Positions 35,153 through 44,369 of a DNA stretch of 64,000 nucleotides are shown here, in pieces. Position 1 is the stretch's first letter; every line of letters starts with the position of its first letter. The stretch spans positions 18,233 to 82,232 of the forward strand of contig NZ_CAMYKH010000017.1 of assembly GCF_947258935.1 (NCBI RefSeq), in the 5' to 3' direction. The translations under genes were made by a program, and so were the position numbers. Under the pieces are notes generated by a model. The model had not been told where the DNA came from and searched no databases. It was given only the letters and a program-made list of their open reading frames with translations. This DNA comes from an uncultured Muriicola sp. (GTDB lineage: Bacteria > Bacteroidota > Bacteroidia > Flavobacteriales > Flavobacteriaceae).

Positions 35153-35745
35153 GCAAGATAGCCTTGTATTGCTAAAACGGTAAAGATAAGATATTGCAGG
35201 GAAAGCATGCCCCACCCCCTATAGGCATATAAGGGCACTGTAATAATGTCTGCCAGGATCCAGAGTGTCCAGTTCTCTAACTTTTTATTGGCCATATACC
35301 ACATAGCGGTAAAGAATATACCAGAGGTTAAAATATCTACATAATTGGTATAGTTCAATTCGGTGCCGTATAGTCTATAAACCCCATAAGTGACCATCAT
35401 GGTAAGAAGGAAAAAAACAACTCCAACTTGTTTTTCCCTAACATTGGTCCTTGAGATCCGCACTACTTTCCTATTTTGTTTCACTCTGGCCCAATTCCAC
35501 CACCCATAAATGCTCATGATGGAATAGTAAAAATTCATCATCATATCCCCAAATAAGCCGTCTATGTAAAAAAGATAAACGGTGATCACCGTGGCAACCA
35601 AGCCCGTTGGATAGACCAAAATATTCTCCTTTTTTGCATATACCACACTGGCAATTCCAAAGAAAAATGCAATAGCTTCCAATACTATTAGAGAGAACTC
35701 CCTGTTCTTATATGGGTCGAGGAAAAATTCAAAGATGGGGCTCAT
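35107..35745 (-). CDS. PnuC-family vitamin transporter (possible PnuT)
   Basis: About 212 residues with seven hydrophobic helices and the PnuC signature IYGWWNWARVK near residue 82, followed by YVDILTSGIFFTAMWYMANKKLENW. PnuC proteins transport nicotinamide riboside; the PnuT branch transports thiamin. The neighbouring thiamin-type TonB receptor with a TPP riboswitch favours PnuT, but the substrate cannot be read from sequence alone. A GTG at 35751 overlaps the upstream stop; the ATG at 35745 is preferred. Confidence 0.82.
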   Translation of the reverse strand: MSPIFEFFLDPYKNREFSLIVLEAIAFFFGIASVVYAKKENILVYPTGLVATVITVYLFYIDGLFGDMMMNFYYSIMSIYGWWNWARVKQNRKVVRISRTNVREKQVGVVFFLLTMMVTYGVYRLYGTELNYTNYVDILTSGIFFTAMWYMANKKLENWTLWILADIITVPLYAYRGWGMLSLQYLIFTVLAIQGYLAWKKDLDSTLQTSSR

Positions 35746-35750
35746 ACTCA

Positions 35751-36404
35751 CTATGATCTGATTTGACTATTACCCGGTTCTAATGCATATGCGCAGGTAA
35801 ACCCTTCTAGTTCCAGAAAATAGATCTTAAAATATGATACAGCACCATTTAAGGTAATGACACCAGAGGTTTCACCCGCTTCCATTGTAAAATCTTCAAT
35901 GTTGATATTATTCAGAAAGCTCAGACCAAGAATAGAGCTGATCTTATAAAGCGATTCTTTGGCACCCCATACAACTGTAAGTTTCCTAATCAGGTTTAAA
36001 GGATCAGATAAAGAGCCATACTCTGCTATTGGAGTAAACTTGTGGGCTATTTTCAGGATCTTTTCGCGTTGTTTTTCAATATCGATCCCAACGGGCAGCT
36101 CTGTGCTCACTATGATCCCTGTAAAAGTGAATGAATGTGTAATTGAAATATAGGTCCCATCTTTCAAGTGTGGCTTACCAAGGCTGTCATAAAACAGGTC
36201 ACTATCCTGATATCCTTCTAAGGCCAATAAATGTCTTATACTCAGAAATCCCCTTCGGTGTAATTCAGATTTCATTCCATCTATACGCTGCTGGCAAGGG
36301 GGTGTTAAAAAAATTCCCGTTGCCAGGTCTTTTTCGCTTTCAGTGATCTCCCAAATATGAACTCTGGTTGCGGTACTAACTGTTATTGTTTTGTAAAGAG
36401 GCAT
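35751..36404 (-). CDS. 4'-phosphopantetheinyl transferase
   Basis: This 217-residue enzyme (Sfp/EntD type) moves phosphopantetheine from CoA to carrier proteins. The motifs VGIDIEKQREKILKIAHKF and WGAKESLYK (the metal- and CoA-binding W-x-x-KE-A-like motif) are present. It begins the operon with pnuC and is divergent from ahcY, whose -7 box lies about 20 bases from the start. Confidence 0.88.
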   Translation of the reverse strand: MPLYKTITVSTATRVHIWEITESEKDLATGIFLTPPCQQRIDGMKSELHRRGFLSIRHLLALEGYQDSDLFYDSLGKPHLKDGTYISITHSFTFTGIIVSTELPVGIDIEKQREKILKIAHKFTPIAEYGSLSDPLNLIRKLTVVWGAKESLYKISSILGLSFLNNINIEDFTMEAGETSGVITLNGAVSYFKIYFLELEGFTCAYALEPGNSQIRS

Positions 36405-36424
36405 GGGAATTTTTAAGTTATTAC

Positions 36425-36432
36425 TATCTTTG
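36425..36432 (+). promoter_or_regulatory. -7 promoter element of ahcY (TATCTTTG)
   Basis: TATCTTTG matches TAnnTTTG and covers the upstream GTG start of the ORF track, so the ATG at 36489 is the start. Confidence 0.65.
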
Positions 36433-36488
36433 TGGCTGAAAAAAAAGCGGTTTTCCGCACGCTAACGAAAGTAAAAATAAAAAAAGAG

Positions 36489-37805
36489 ATGAGCACTAAA
36501 ACCATGCCCTATGTACCTTATAAAGTGAAAGACTTGTCACTTGCCGCCTGGGGAAGAAAGGAGATAGAACTTGCCGAAGCTGAAATGCCGGGTTTAATGT
36601 CGTTAAGAGAAGAGTACAAAAAAGAACAGCCCCTTAAAGGAGCCCGCATCGCAGGATGCCTTCATATGACCATTCAGACGGCTGTTTTGATTGAGACATT
36701 GGTGGCACTTGGTGCCGATGTAACCTGGAGTTCTTGTAATGTTTTTTCTACTCAAGACCATGCCGCAGCTGCTATTGCCGCTGCGGGAATACCTGTTTAT
36801 GCATGGAAAGGGATGAATGAAGAGGAATTTAACTGGTGTATTGAACAAACCTTGTTTTTTGGTGAAGAACGAGCACCACTTAATCTGATCCTCGATGACG
36901 GAGGCGATCTGACCAATATGGTACTAGATCAATATCCGGAATTGGCTGCGGGCATTAAAGGATTGTCTGAGGAAACAACTACAGGAGTGCACAGATTGTA
37001 TGAGCGCGTTAAGAATGGAACACTTACTATGCCGGCAATCAATGTGAACGATTCGGTTACCAAGTCGAAATTTGATAATAAATACGGGTGTAAGGAAAGT
37101 GCGGTAGATGCTATCAGAAGAGCTACAGATACTATGCTTGCCGGAAAAAAAGTTGTTGTTGCGGGCTACGGAGATGTCGGTAAAGGAACTGCCGCCTCTT
37201 TTAGAGGAGCAGGTGCAATAGTCACCATAACGGAAATAGATCCTATATGTGCCCTACAGGCTTGTATGGATGGATATGAAGTAAAGAAATTGGAAACAGT
37301 TATCGCCAATGCCGATATCGTTATTACTGCCACCGGCAATAAAGACATTATCAGAGAAAAGCATTTCCGTGCAATGAGAGATAAGGTCATTGTGTGCAAT
37401 ATTGGACATTTCGACAATGAAATAGATATGGCATGGTTAAATAGCACCTATGGAAATACCAAAGATGAGATCAAGCCTCAGGTAGATAAATATACTGTAG
37501 ATGGAAAGGATATCGTTGTTTTAGCCGAGGGCCGACTAGTAAACCTCGGTTGTGCAACAGGTCATCCTAGTTTTGTGATGAGTAATTCTTTTACCAATCA
37601 GACGCTTGCGCAAATTGAGCTTTGGAAACACAGTAAGAAATATGAGAACGATGTATATATGTTACCTAAACATCTGGATGAAAAAGTTGCTCATCTACAT
37701 TTGTCGCGTTTAGGTGCTGAACTCACTGAGTTAGATGAAGATCAGGCCAACTATATTGGGGTTCCAAAGAAAGGTCCTTTTAAACCAGATTATTACAGGT
37801 ATTAG
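36489..37805 (+). CDS. ahcY: Adenosylhomocysteinase
   Basis: At 438 residues this is a full S-adenosylhomocysteine hydrolase, which splits SAH to adenosine and homocysteine in the methyl cycle. The substrate-binding [22 protein letters not shown], the NAD-binding [19 protein letters not shown] and the C-terminal KPDYYRY are all present. The ORF track extends the N-terminus to a GTG, but the promoter box overlaps that codon. A strong bidirectional terminator follows. Confidence 0.97.
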   Translation: MSTKTMPYVPYKVKDLSLAAWGRKEIELAEAEMPGLMSLREEYKKEQPLKGARIAGCLHMTIQTAVLIETLVALGADVTWSSCNVFSTQDHAAAAIAAAGIPVYAWKGMNEEEFNWCIEQTLFFGEERAPLNLILDDGGDLTNMVLDQYPELAAGIKGLSEETTTGVHRLYERVKNGTLTMPAINVNDSVTKSKFDNKYGCKESAVDAIRRATDTMLAGKKVVVAGYGDVGKGTAASFRGAGAIVTITEIDPICALQACMDGYEVKKLETVIANADIVITATGNKDIIREKHFRAMRDKVIVCNIGHFDNEIDMAWLNSTYGNTKDEIKPQVDKYTVDGKDIVVLAEGRLVNLGCATGHPSFVMSNSFTNQTLAQIELWKHSKKYENDVYMLPKHLDEKVAHLHLSRLGAELTELDEDQANYIGVPKKGPFKPDYYRY

Positions 37806-37823
37806 AAAGTAAATATTAGATTA

Positions 37824-37858
37824 CAAAAAAAGCTCTTGAGAATTCAAGAGCTTTTTTT
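37824..37858. terminator. Bidirectional terminator between ahcY and rpmA
   Basis: AAAAAAAGCTCTTGA-GAAT-TCAAGAGCTTTTTTT is a near-perfect palindrome with U-tracts on both strands, serving ahcY and the rpmA operon. Confidence 0.92.
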
Positions 37859-37880
37859 ATTTGTTTTATGGTAAGTGTTC

Positions 37881-38141
37881 TTATGCCTGAAAAGGCTCAA
37901 TAGAAACAAAGGATTTACCTCCGGCTTTTTTCTCGAACTTAACGAGACCGTCTATTCGTGCATGTAAGGTATGATCTTTACCAGCATACACATTCTCACC
38001 CGGGTTATGTTTAGTGCCTCTTTGTCTTACGATAATATTTCCGGCAGCGGCGGCCTGACCACCAAAGATCTTAACTCCTAATCGTTTCGATTCTGATTCT
38101 CTACCGTTCTTGGAACTACCTACACCTTTTTTATGTGCCAT
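37881..38141 (-). CDS. rpmA: Ribosomal protein bL27
   Basis: This 86-residue protein begins [24 protein letters not shown] and contains [26 protein letters not shown], the standard bL27 sequence. Its N-terminus reaches the peptidyl transferase centre. No cleavable N-terminal extension like that of Firmicutes is present. It follows rplU in the same operon. Confidence 0.98.
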   Translation of the reverse strand: MAHKKGVGSSKNGRESESKRLGVKIFGGQAAAAGNIIVRQRGTKHNPGENVYAGKDHTLHARIDGLVKFEKKAGGKSFVSIEPFQA

Positions 38142-38173
38142 AATTCTAAATTTTTGTGAGCAATGCTCTTTTC

Positions 38174-38770
38174 TTATTTACTTAATGCTGCTATAAGATC
38201 TGCTTTCTTCATTGAAGAGATACCTTCAATACCCTTAGCTTTTGCCATTTCTTTTAGCTCTGCCACGGTATTTTTACTTAGATCTACAGTTTTCTTTGCT
38301 TTTTTCGGAGCTGCTGCCTTCTTAGGAGCTGCTTTCTTAACTGCTGCTTTTTTAGGAGCCTCAGCTTTTACCTTGGGAGCCGCTGCTTTAGCTTTAGGTG
38401 CTTCTTTTTTAGGAGCGACCTTTACAGCTTCTTTTTTTGGGGCTTCCTTTTTGGCACCTTTAGCAACAATACCTTCAATATGGATCTCCGTTAGATACTG
38501 ACGATGTCCATTTTTCTTTTGGTACCCTTTTCGTCTTTTCTTTTTAAAGACGATTACTTTGTCACCTTTAAGGTGCTTAACGATCTTTGCCTCTACAGCA
38601 GCGCCGTCTATAGCCGGGGCGCCAATAGTGATATTCTTACCATCTTCTAAAAGAAGAACATTGTGAAAAGAAACTTTCTTTCCTTCTTCTTCTTTTAAAC
38701 GGTGAACGAACACTTTTTGGTCTTTCGCAACCTTAAATTGCTGCCCTGCTATTTCTACAATTGCATACAT
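38174..38770 (-). CDS. rplU: Ribosomal protein bL21 with a long Lys/Ala-rich C-terminal extension
   Basis: Residues 1 to about 102 are a standard bL21 ([43 protein letters not shown]). A Lys/Ala/Pro-rich repeat region follows (repeats of APKKA/APKKEAP, about 103-163), then a compact 35-residue domain [29 protein letters not shown] that resembles SAP/Rho-N helix-turn-helix modules. The family's usual length is about 100 residues. The extension is known in many Bacteroidetes but has no assigned role. A -7 box lies 75 bases upstream. Confidence 0.95.
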   Translation of the reverse strand: MYAIVEIAGQQFKVAKDQKVFVHRLKEEEGKKVSFHNVLLLEDGKNITIGAPAIDGAAVEAKIVKHLKGDKVIVFKKKRRKGYQKKNGHRQYLTEIHIEGIVAKGAKKEAPKKEAVKVAPKKEAPKAKAAAPKVKAEAPKKAAVKKAAPKKAAAPKKAKKTVDLSKNTVAELKEMAKAKGIEGISSMKKADLIAALSK

Positions 38771-38844
38771 AGCGTTTCTATTAATGATTAAACCTAATTG
38801 CGCAATAGCATCTTAATGTATGCTAAGGAACTTTTAGGAGGGTG

Positions 38845-38852
38845 CAAATATA
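38845..38852 (-). promoter_or_regulatory. -7 promoter element of rplU-rpmA (TATATTTG)
   Basis: TATATTTG on the minus strand is an exact TAnnTTTG match upstream of rplU, leaving a leader of about 70 bases. Confidence 0.65.
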
Positions 38853-38898
38853 CTGCTAAATTGGGAATTCACAAGCGATTTAAAAACAAAATCCCTTA

Positions 38899-39345
38899 TT
38901 AAGAAGTAGTGTTTTTGCTCGACTTAAATAATTGCATAAAACTGAGTGTTAGTACTATGGTAGTAGCGAAGCCCATGATGGCTACCGTAAAGAATACGAT
39001 CGCTTCAAAACTCTCAAAGCTGCTGAACCATTGAGAGGACAAATGTTCTAAAAACTCAGGATCTATCTCCGTTGCATAGATGGCAAAGAAAATAGTAAAA
39101 ATAAGGGTGGCTACAAATCCGGTAACAAGTCCGGCTTTAAAGCCTGTGCCATAGGTGAATTTCTCTTTTTCCTGTATTCTAAAGTATTTAATAGCCTCAT
39201 AGATCGCAAAGCCCGTGATGACTCCATTAAACAGACTGTAAAAGACGTTTGTATGTAGATCTACAAGGGAAAGAATTAAAAAATATGCTATAAGACTGCC
39301 ACTTGCGGCAATGCCAAAACGAATTGGGAGGGTTACTCTGTTCAT
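38899..39345 (-). CDS. DUF4199 membrane protein
   Basis: This 148-residue protein has four hydrophobic helices. The second pair is separated by a charged loop (KYFRIQEKEKFTYGTGFKAGLVTGF), matching DUF4199 proteins of Bacteroidetes. Function is unknown. It lies alone upstream of rplU on the same strand. Confidence 0.8.
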   Translation of the reverse strand: MNRVTLPIRFGIAASGSLIAYFLILSLVDLHTNVFYSLFNGVITGFAIYEAIKYFRIQEKEKFTYGTGFKAGLVTGFVATLIFTIFFAIYATEIDPEFLEHLSSQWFSSFESFEAIVFFTVAIMGFATTIVLTLSFMQLFKSSKNTTS

Positions 39346-39431
39346 CGGTATATCTGGTTAATGTGATGCTCTCAAAATATGAAATTATCGTTAATATTGC
39401 TGTTAATTCTTGTTAAAGCTATAGGAATCTT

Positions 39432-39439
39432 TATATTTA
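39432..39439 (+). promoter_or_regulatory. Probable promoter of the M16 peptidase pair (TATATTTA)
   Basis: TATATTTA differs from TAnnTTTG at the last base, and a TTG lies 19 bases upstream at 39410-39412, the usual -33 distance. It precedes the ATG at 39525 by about 85 bases. Confidence 0.4.
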
Positions 39440-39524
39440 CGTGGGAAAATTGTAAGCCCCAACTAGGGAAGTACAATGTACCAATTTTCTATACACACTT
39501 CATATTAATAAATTAAAAAAAAAC

Positions 39525-40856
39525 ATGAGAAAAAGAAGATTTACAGGCCTTGCCTTTGCCTTTCTCTTTATGACCCTTGCGGCCAACGCCCAAGAGGTTG
39601 TTTATGAGGAATACGACTTAGATAACGGGCTACATGTAATCCTGCATCAGGATAATACTGCGCCTATTGTGGTAACCTCGATTTCCTATCACGTTGGTGC
39701 AAAGGATGAAGATCCTGAGCGAACCGGCTTTGCGCATTTTTTCGAACATTTACTATTTGAAGGAACCGAAAACGTGGATCGCGGAGAATGGGATAAAATT
39801 GTTTCATCAGTGGGTGGAAAGAATAATGCCACTACCAATGATGACCGTACCTATTACTACGAAGTATTTCCGTCTAATGCAATTGAAACCGGACTTTGGC
39901 TAGAATCTGAAAGACTACTACATCCTGTCATAGAACAAATAGGTGTTGATACGCAGAATGAAGTAGTAAAAGAAGAAAAAAGACTGAGAGTAGATAATCA
40001 GCCTTATGGAAATCTTTTGGCTGAAGTGAAGAAAAACCTCTTTACAAAACATCCTTATAGATGGACTACCATTGGCTCTATGGAGCATCTTGATGCGGCT
40101 ACACTTGAAGAATTCAGGGCCTTTAATAAGAAATTTTATGTGCCTAATAATGCCGTCTTAATTGTGGCAGGAGACCTTGATATTGAGAAAACCAAGAAAA
40201 TGATCCAAGACTATTTTGGTCCAATTCCAAAAGGAGAAAAGATCATTCGAAATTTTCCTGAGGAGGACCCCATTACATCAGAATTAAAGTCAACATCCTA
40301 TGATCCCAATATTCAAATTCCTGCAATTATAGCAGCCTATAGAACTCCTTCCTTTAAAACAAGAGAGGCAAGAGTTCTAGATATGGTCTCTACTTACCTA
40401 AGTGGAGGGAAAAGTTCTAAGCTATTTAAAAAAATGGTCGATGACAAAAAAATGGCGCTTGTAGTGCAGGCGGTAAATTTAAGTCAGGAAGATTACGGTA
40501 TATATGCTTTATTTTCCCTTCCACAAGGGGATACGAGCCTTGAGGCTTTGGTGATAGAATTCGACGAAGAAATAGCCAAACTCCAAAATGAATTAATCTC
40601 TGAATACGATCATCAGAAACTATTAAATCAATTTGAAAATCAATTTGTAAATAGTAATGCAAGGATTGAAGGCATTGCCGGTTCCTTGGCAAATTATTAT
40701 CTACTTTACGGTGACACCAATCTGATCAATACTGAAATTGATCTATACAGATCAATAACACGGGAAGAAATTAGAGATGTCGCTAAAAAATATTTGAATG
40801 CCAATCAACGCATTTTAATTGAATATTTACCAAAGAATGAAAAAGAAAATCAATAA
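39525..40856 (+). CDS. M16-family zinc peptidase (catalytic member of a pair)
   Basis: This 443-residue secreted protein has a signal peptide (RFTGLAFAFLFMTLAANA) and the inverted zinc motif HFFEH (His71-His75) with a downstream NEVVKEEKR. This is the catalytic M16 (insulinase/pitrilysin) half. The next gene, one base away, lacks the zinc motif, matching the known two-subunit M16 arrangement (active plus non-catalytic subunit) that degrades peptides in the periplasm. Confidence 0.93.
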   Translation: MRKRRFTGLAFAFLFMTLAANAQEVVYEEYDLDNGLHVILHQDNTAPIVVTSISYHVGAKDEDPERTGFAHFFEHLLFEGTENVDRGEWDKIVSSVGGKNNATTNDDRTYYYEVFPSNAIETGLWLESERLLHPVIEQIGVDTQNEVVKEEKRLRVDNQPYGNLLAEVKKNLFTKHPYRWTTIGSMEHLDAATLEEFRAFNKKFYVPNNAVLIVAGDLDIEKTKKMIQDYFGPIPKGEKIIRNFPEEDPITSELKSTSYDPNIQIPAIIAAYRTPSFKTREARVLDMVSTYLSGGKSSKLFKKMVDDKKMALVVQAVNLSQEDYGIYALFSLPQGDTSLEALVIEFDEEIAKLQNELISEYDHQKLLNQFENQFVNSNARIEGIAGSLANYYLLYGDTNLINTEIDLYRSITREEIRDVAKKYLNANQRILIEYLPKNEKENQ

Positions 40857-40857
40857 T

Positions 40858-42930
40858 ATGAAAAATATAATATTTAGTATATGCATTCTGGCCGTATTTT
40901 CTCTAAATGCCCAGATAGACAGAAGCAAGCAACCATTGCCGGGTGCTGCACCTGAAATAAATCTTGGTGTACCACAGTCCTTTGAATTGCCAAATGGCTT
41001 AAAAGTAATCGTTGTTGAGAATCATAAACTTCCAAGAGTATCTTACACCCTCACCCTGGATAATCCACCTGTCCTTGAAGGGGAAAAAGCAGGAGTTAGC
41101 CAATTAATGGGTAGCCTTCTCGGAAAAGGTTCGAAGTCTATTGAAAAAGATGCCTTTAATGAGGAAGTTGACTATATGGGCGCAAGGATCAATTTTAGTG
41201 CCAATGGGGCTTCTGCCGCAGGCTTATCCAAAAACTCAGAACGTATTATGGAGCTTCTCGCAGATGCTGCCATCAATCCTAATTTTACCCAGGAAGAGTT
41301 TAAGAAAGAACAAGACATCTTATTAGATAATCTAAAAGCTGATGAAAAGAATGTTCCAAGTGCTGCAAGAAGGGTTGAAAATGCCTTGGCTTACGGGATA
41401 AATCATCCTTACGGGGAGTATATTTCTGAAGAAACCGTCAAAAATGTTTCCCTAAGCGATGTAGCTACTCATTATAGGAATTATTTTGTTCCCAAGAATG
41501 CCTATCTCGCAATTGTTGGAGATGTAGATTTTAATAAGATAGAAAATCAAGTAACAGATCTCTTTGGAACATGGAAAAAAGCTAGTCCGCCAGATATCTC
41601 GATTTCCAAGCCGAATAATGTACAGTACACTCAGATCAACTTTGTAGATATGCCTAATGCCGTACAGTCAGAGATTGCAGTTCAAAATTTAGTTGATCTT
41701 AAAATGACCGATCCCGACTATTTTCCAGCATTGTTGGCGAATAAGGTACTTGGCGGTAGTTTTAGAAGCTATCTCAATGGGAGTTTAAGAGAAGATAAGG
41801 GATATACATATGGAGCCGGGTCTCGAATTGGTGCAGACAAATATGCTTCAAGATTTAGGGCCGCTGCGAGTGTGAGAAACGCAGTGACAGATAGTGCTAT
41901 TGTGGTGTTTATTGATCAATTAAAGCGAATTCGGGAAGAAAAAATTGATTCGCAGGAAATGGCAATTGCCAAAGCCGAATATGTTGGGGAATTTGTAATG
42001 GCCCTTGAGAGCCCTCAAACCATTGCTAGATTTGCTTTAAACATAATGACAGAAAATCTTCCAGAGGATTTTTACGTTTCATATTTGGAAAAAATAAACG
42101 CAGTTACTCCAGAACAAGCTCAAGCAGCTGCACAAAAATATGTGGGAATAAATAATGCGAGGATAGTTGTCACTGGTAAGGGAAGTGAAATCCTTGAAAA
42201 CTTAGAAAAAGTAACTTTTAATGGAAAGACTATTCCTGTTTTCTATTTTGACAAATATGCCAAGGACGTTGAAAAACCAAATTATGAGGCCGCTATTCCA
42301 GAAGGGGTAACTGTACAATCTATCATTGATAAATATTTTGAAGCTATCGGGGGGAAAGACAAAGTGGCTCAGGTTACATCGTTGAAATTGGTATTTGAAG
42401 GGTCTGCCATGGGTGCCACAATAAAGATCGAGGAGAAAAGAACTCAGGACAAATTTGCACAGATAAGCTATATGAACGGGTCTGCCGTAGGCGGCGTAGT
42501 AGCAAAAGGAGACGAGCTATTTATGAAGCAAGGAGCCAACAATGTACCGCTTCCTCCAGACATGCAAAAAGATATGTTGCAATCTCTGGGTATTTTTGCG
42601 GAACAACGCATTGCCGCCAATCCCGCAGCAAAAGTGGCAGGCACAGAAATGGTAGAGGGCAAAGAGGCCATTAAAATTGAAGTTCCCGGAACTGTTGTAC
42701 AGACTACTTATTTTTATGACGTAGAGACCGGACTTAAAGTTAAGGAAGCCTCGGTAACTTCTATGAACGGACAAACACAGAATCAGGAAGCTTTCCTAAA
42801 AGACTATACTGAAGTAGATGGAATAAAATTTCCATCTGTTAGAATGAGTCAATTAGGGCCTCAGATGGTAGAATTCAAATTGATGGAAGCGGTGATCAAT
42901 GTTGAGGTTACTGATGCCGATTTCGAATAA
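40858..42930 (+). CDS. M16-family non-catalytic partner with extra C-terminal domain
   Basis: From the ATG at 40858 the product has a signal peptide (MKNIIFSICILAVFSLNAQ) and an M16 domain where HxxEH is absent (VSQLMGSLLGKGS at that position). The M16 domain spans about residues 25-470. About 220 further residues (SIIDKYFEAIGGKDKVAQVTSLKLVFEG to the end) form a LolA-like beta-rich domain. It is 690 residues, longer than a simple M16 protein. The partner is encoded directly upstream. Confidence 0.9.
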   Translation: MKNIIFSICILAVFSLNAQIDRSKQPLPGAAPEINLGVPQSFELPNGLKVIVVENHKLPRVSYTLTLDNPPVLEGEKAGVSQLMGSLLGKGSKSIEKDAFNEEVDYMGARINFSANGASAAGLSKNSERIMELLADAAINPNFTQEEFKKEQDILLDNLKADEKNVPSAARRVENALAYGINHPYGEYISEETVKNVSLSDVATHYRNYFVPKNAYLAIVGDVDFNKIENQVTDLFGTWKKASPPDISISKPNNVQYTQINFVDMPNAVQSEIAVQNLVDLKMTDPDYFPALLANKVLGGSFRSYLNGSLREDKGYTYGAGSRIGADKYASRFRAAASVRNAVTDSAIVVFIDQLKRIREEKIDSQEMAIAKAEYVGEFVMALESPQTIARFALNIMTENLPEDFYVSYLEKINAVTPEQAQAAAQKYVGINNARIVVTGKGSEILENLEKVTFNGKTIPVFYFDKYAKDVEKPNYEAAIPEGVTVQSIIDKYFEAIGGKDKVAQVTSLKLVFEGSAMGATIKIEEKRTQDKFAQISYMNGSAVGGVVAKGDELFMKQGANNVPLPPDMQKDMLQSLGIFAEQRIAANPAAKVAGTEMVEGKEAIKIEVPGTVVQTTYFYDVETGLKVKEASVTSMNGQTQNQEAFLKDYTEVDGIKFPSVRMSQLGPQMVEFKLMEAVINVEVTDADFE

Positions 42931-42952
42931 AATATAATTCAAAACACTTGTT

Positions 42953-42990
42953 AAAAAGCGTATCTCAGTGTTGAGATACGCTTTTTCTTT
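42953..42990. terminator. Bidirectional terminator after the M16 pair
   Basis: The stem AAAAAGCGTATCTCA/TGAGATACGCTTTTT (42953-42967/42972-42986) has U-tracts on both sides and also serves the convergent EamA gene, whose last codons overlap the stem. Confidence 0.88.
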
Positions 42991-43855
42991 TATTGACCAG
43001 ATATACTCCACCTAAAATGATCCCTGCAGCGCCTACCTGCCAAACACTAAAAAGTTCTCCATCCAGAAGGCCCCAAAAAATACCTACAATTGGGATCAAA
43101 TAGGTAACCGATACTGAAAAAACGGGGGAAGAGATCTGTATTAATTTATTGAACATAACCTTAGCCACGCAGGTACCTAGAATACTTAAGATTAGCACAT
43201 AGCCAAGCGAACTCATAAAGTATGTCCCTTCCCTCACTGGTGCGCTTAAGGCTCCTGAATAAAAAAGTAAAATCAATGCCGGAGGTAACATAAAGACAAA
43301 ATTCCCAACTGCAATACCCATGGGAGATACTTCCTGCAACTTACTTTTGATGATATTGGCATTACAGGCATAGAGGATGGTTGCCAGAACAACCAAACCG
43401 GCATACCAGTAATTTTGATTGGGATTGATATCTGAACCAACATAAATAAGGAGAATGGCACCTAACAAGCCTACTAATACTCCTACTACCTGATTTCTGC
43501 TAAAGGCGATCTTAAAGGCCATAAATCCGATTATAATGGTAAAAAGCGGTACCAGGGAATTCAAAATGGAAGCAATACCGCTATCTATTTCTGTTTCTGC
43601 ATATGAAAAGAGAAATACCGGGATAAAACTTCCAAACAATCCGGAAAGACCTACCCAGAACCATTCCTTTTTTGAAATATTCCTGATAGATCGGTAACCT
43701 ACCAGAAAAAGAAAAAAGGAGGTAATTACAATTCTTACTGAACCTAATTGTATAGGAGTAAAACCTTCCAGGCCTTTTTTGATCAATATGTAGGATGTTC
43801 CCCAAATAATTGAAAGAACGATCAGGTACAGCCATTTACGGTTTACATCACCCAT
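42965..43855 (-). CDS. EamA/DMT-family transporter
   Basis: The ATG at 43855 gives 296 residues (MGDVNRKWLYLIVLSIIWGTSYILIKKGLEGF) with ten hydrophobic helices in two repeats, the EamA drug/metabolite transporter layout. The longer ORF-track start is only an open frame antisense to the next gene's 5' end. Substrate is unknown. It diverges from the lipoprotein gene at 43944. Confidence 0.88.
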   Translation of the reverse strand: MGDVNRKWLYLIVLSIIWGTSYILIKKGLEGFTPIQLGSVRIVITSFFLFLVGYRSIRNISKKEWFWVGLSGLFGSFIPVFLFSYAETEIDSGIASILNSLVPLFTIIIGFMAFKIAFSRNQVVGVLVGLLGAILLIYVGSDINPNQNYWYAGLVVLATILYACNANIIKSKLQEVSPMGIAVGNFVFMLPPALILLFYSGALSAPVREGTYFMSSLGYVLILSILGTCVAKVMFNKLIQISSPVFSVSVTYLIPIVGIFWGLLDGELFSVWQVGAAGIILGGVYLVNKRKSVSQH

Positions 43856-43915
43856 ATTAGATTTAATTTTCGCAAAAATGACGCTTTTTGCCGAATTACT
43901 TACAGCTCTCTTTTG

Positions 43916-43923
43916 TAATTTTG
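43916..43923 (+). promoter_or_regulatory. -7 promoter element (TAATTTTG) of the lipoprotein gene
   Basis: TAATTTTG is an exact TAnnTTTG match 21 bases before the ATG at 43944, inside the ORF track's upstream extension. Confidence 0.6.
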
Positions 43924-43943
43924 TCTTAACAAAAATTCTTGTA

Positions 43944-44369
43944 ATGACGTTTAAAACTACCACAGTGTTCTTGTCCCTATTTTTAATCCTGGTTTCTTGT
44001 AAAACCGAACCTAAGAAAGAAGAGCTCCCTTCACAAATGGAAGAGGTAATGGCGGTACATGATGAGGTGATGCCTAAAATGGGTACTATCAGCAATCTTA
44101 TCGCTGATCTAAAACCAAAAGTAGATTCTACTGAAGTAGGTAAAGAATATTTGAAGGCTATTCGAGATCTTCAGGGGGCTCATAAATCTATGATGATATG
44201 GATGCAGGACTTTGGAAAAAGATTCGATTATGAAGAGATCATGAATGGAAAGGAACTCAATGCTGAGAAACAAGGTTGGTTAAAGGAGGAAGAAATAAAG
44301 GTAAACGAACTTCGCGAAAAGATCAATACAAGTATTGCCAATGCCGAAAGGGTGTTAGCAGAGAATTAA
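43944..44369 (+). CDS. Small helical lipoprotein, function unknown
   Basis: The ATG at 43944 gives 141 residues with a lipoprotein signal (FLSLFLILVSCKTEP) and then nearly all alpha-helix (MEEVMAVHDEVMPKMGTISNLIADLKPKVD). Such proteins are often annotated in Flavobacteria under names such as viral A-type inclusion protein, which has no functional basis. It overlaps the convergent dehydratase gene by 4 bases. Confidence 0.7.
   Translation: MTFKTTTVFLSLFLILVSCKTEPKKEELPSQMEEVMAVHDEVMPKMGTISNLIADLKPKVDSTEVGKEYLKAIRDLQGAHKSMMIWMQDFGKRFDYEEIMNGKELNAEKQGWLKEEEIKVNELREKINTSIANAERVLAEN

Noticed and set aside
43856-44095. The 80-residue N-terminal extension of the EamA ORF
   Set aside because: It runs antisense through the lipoprotein gene and its promoter; the transporter starts at 43855.
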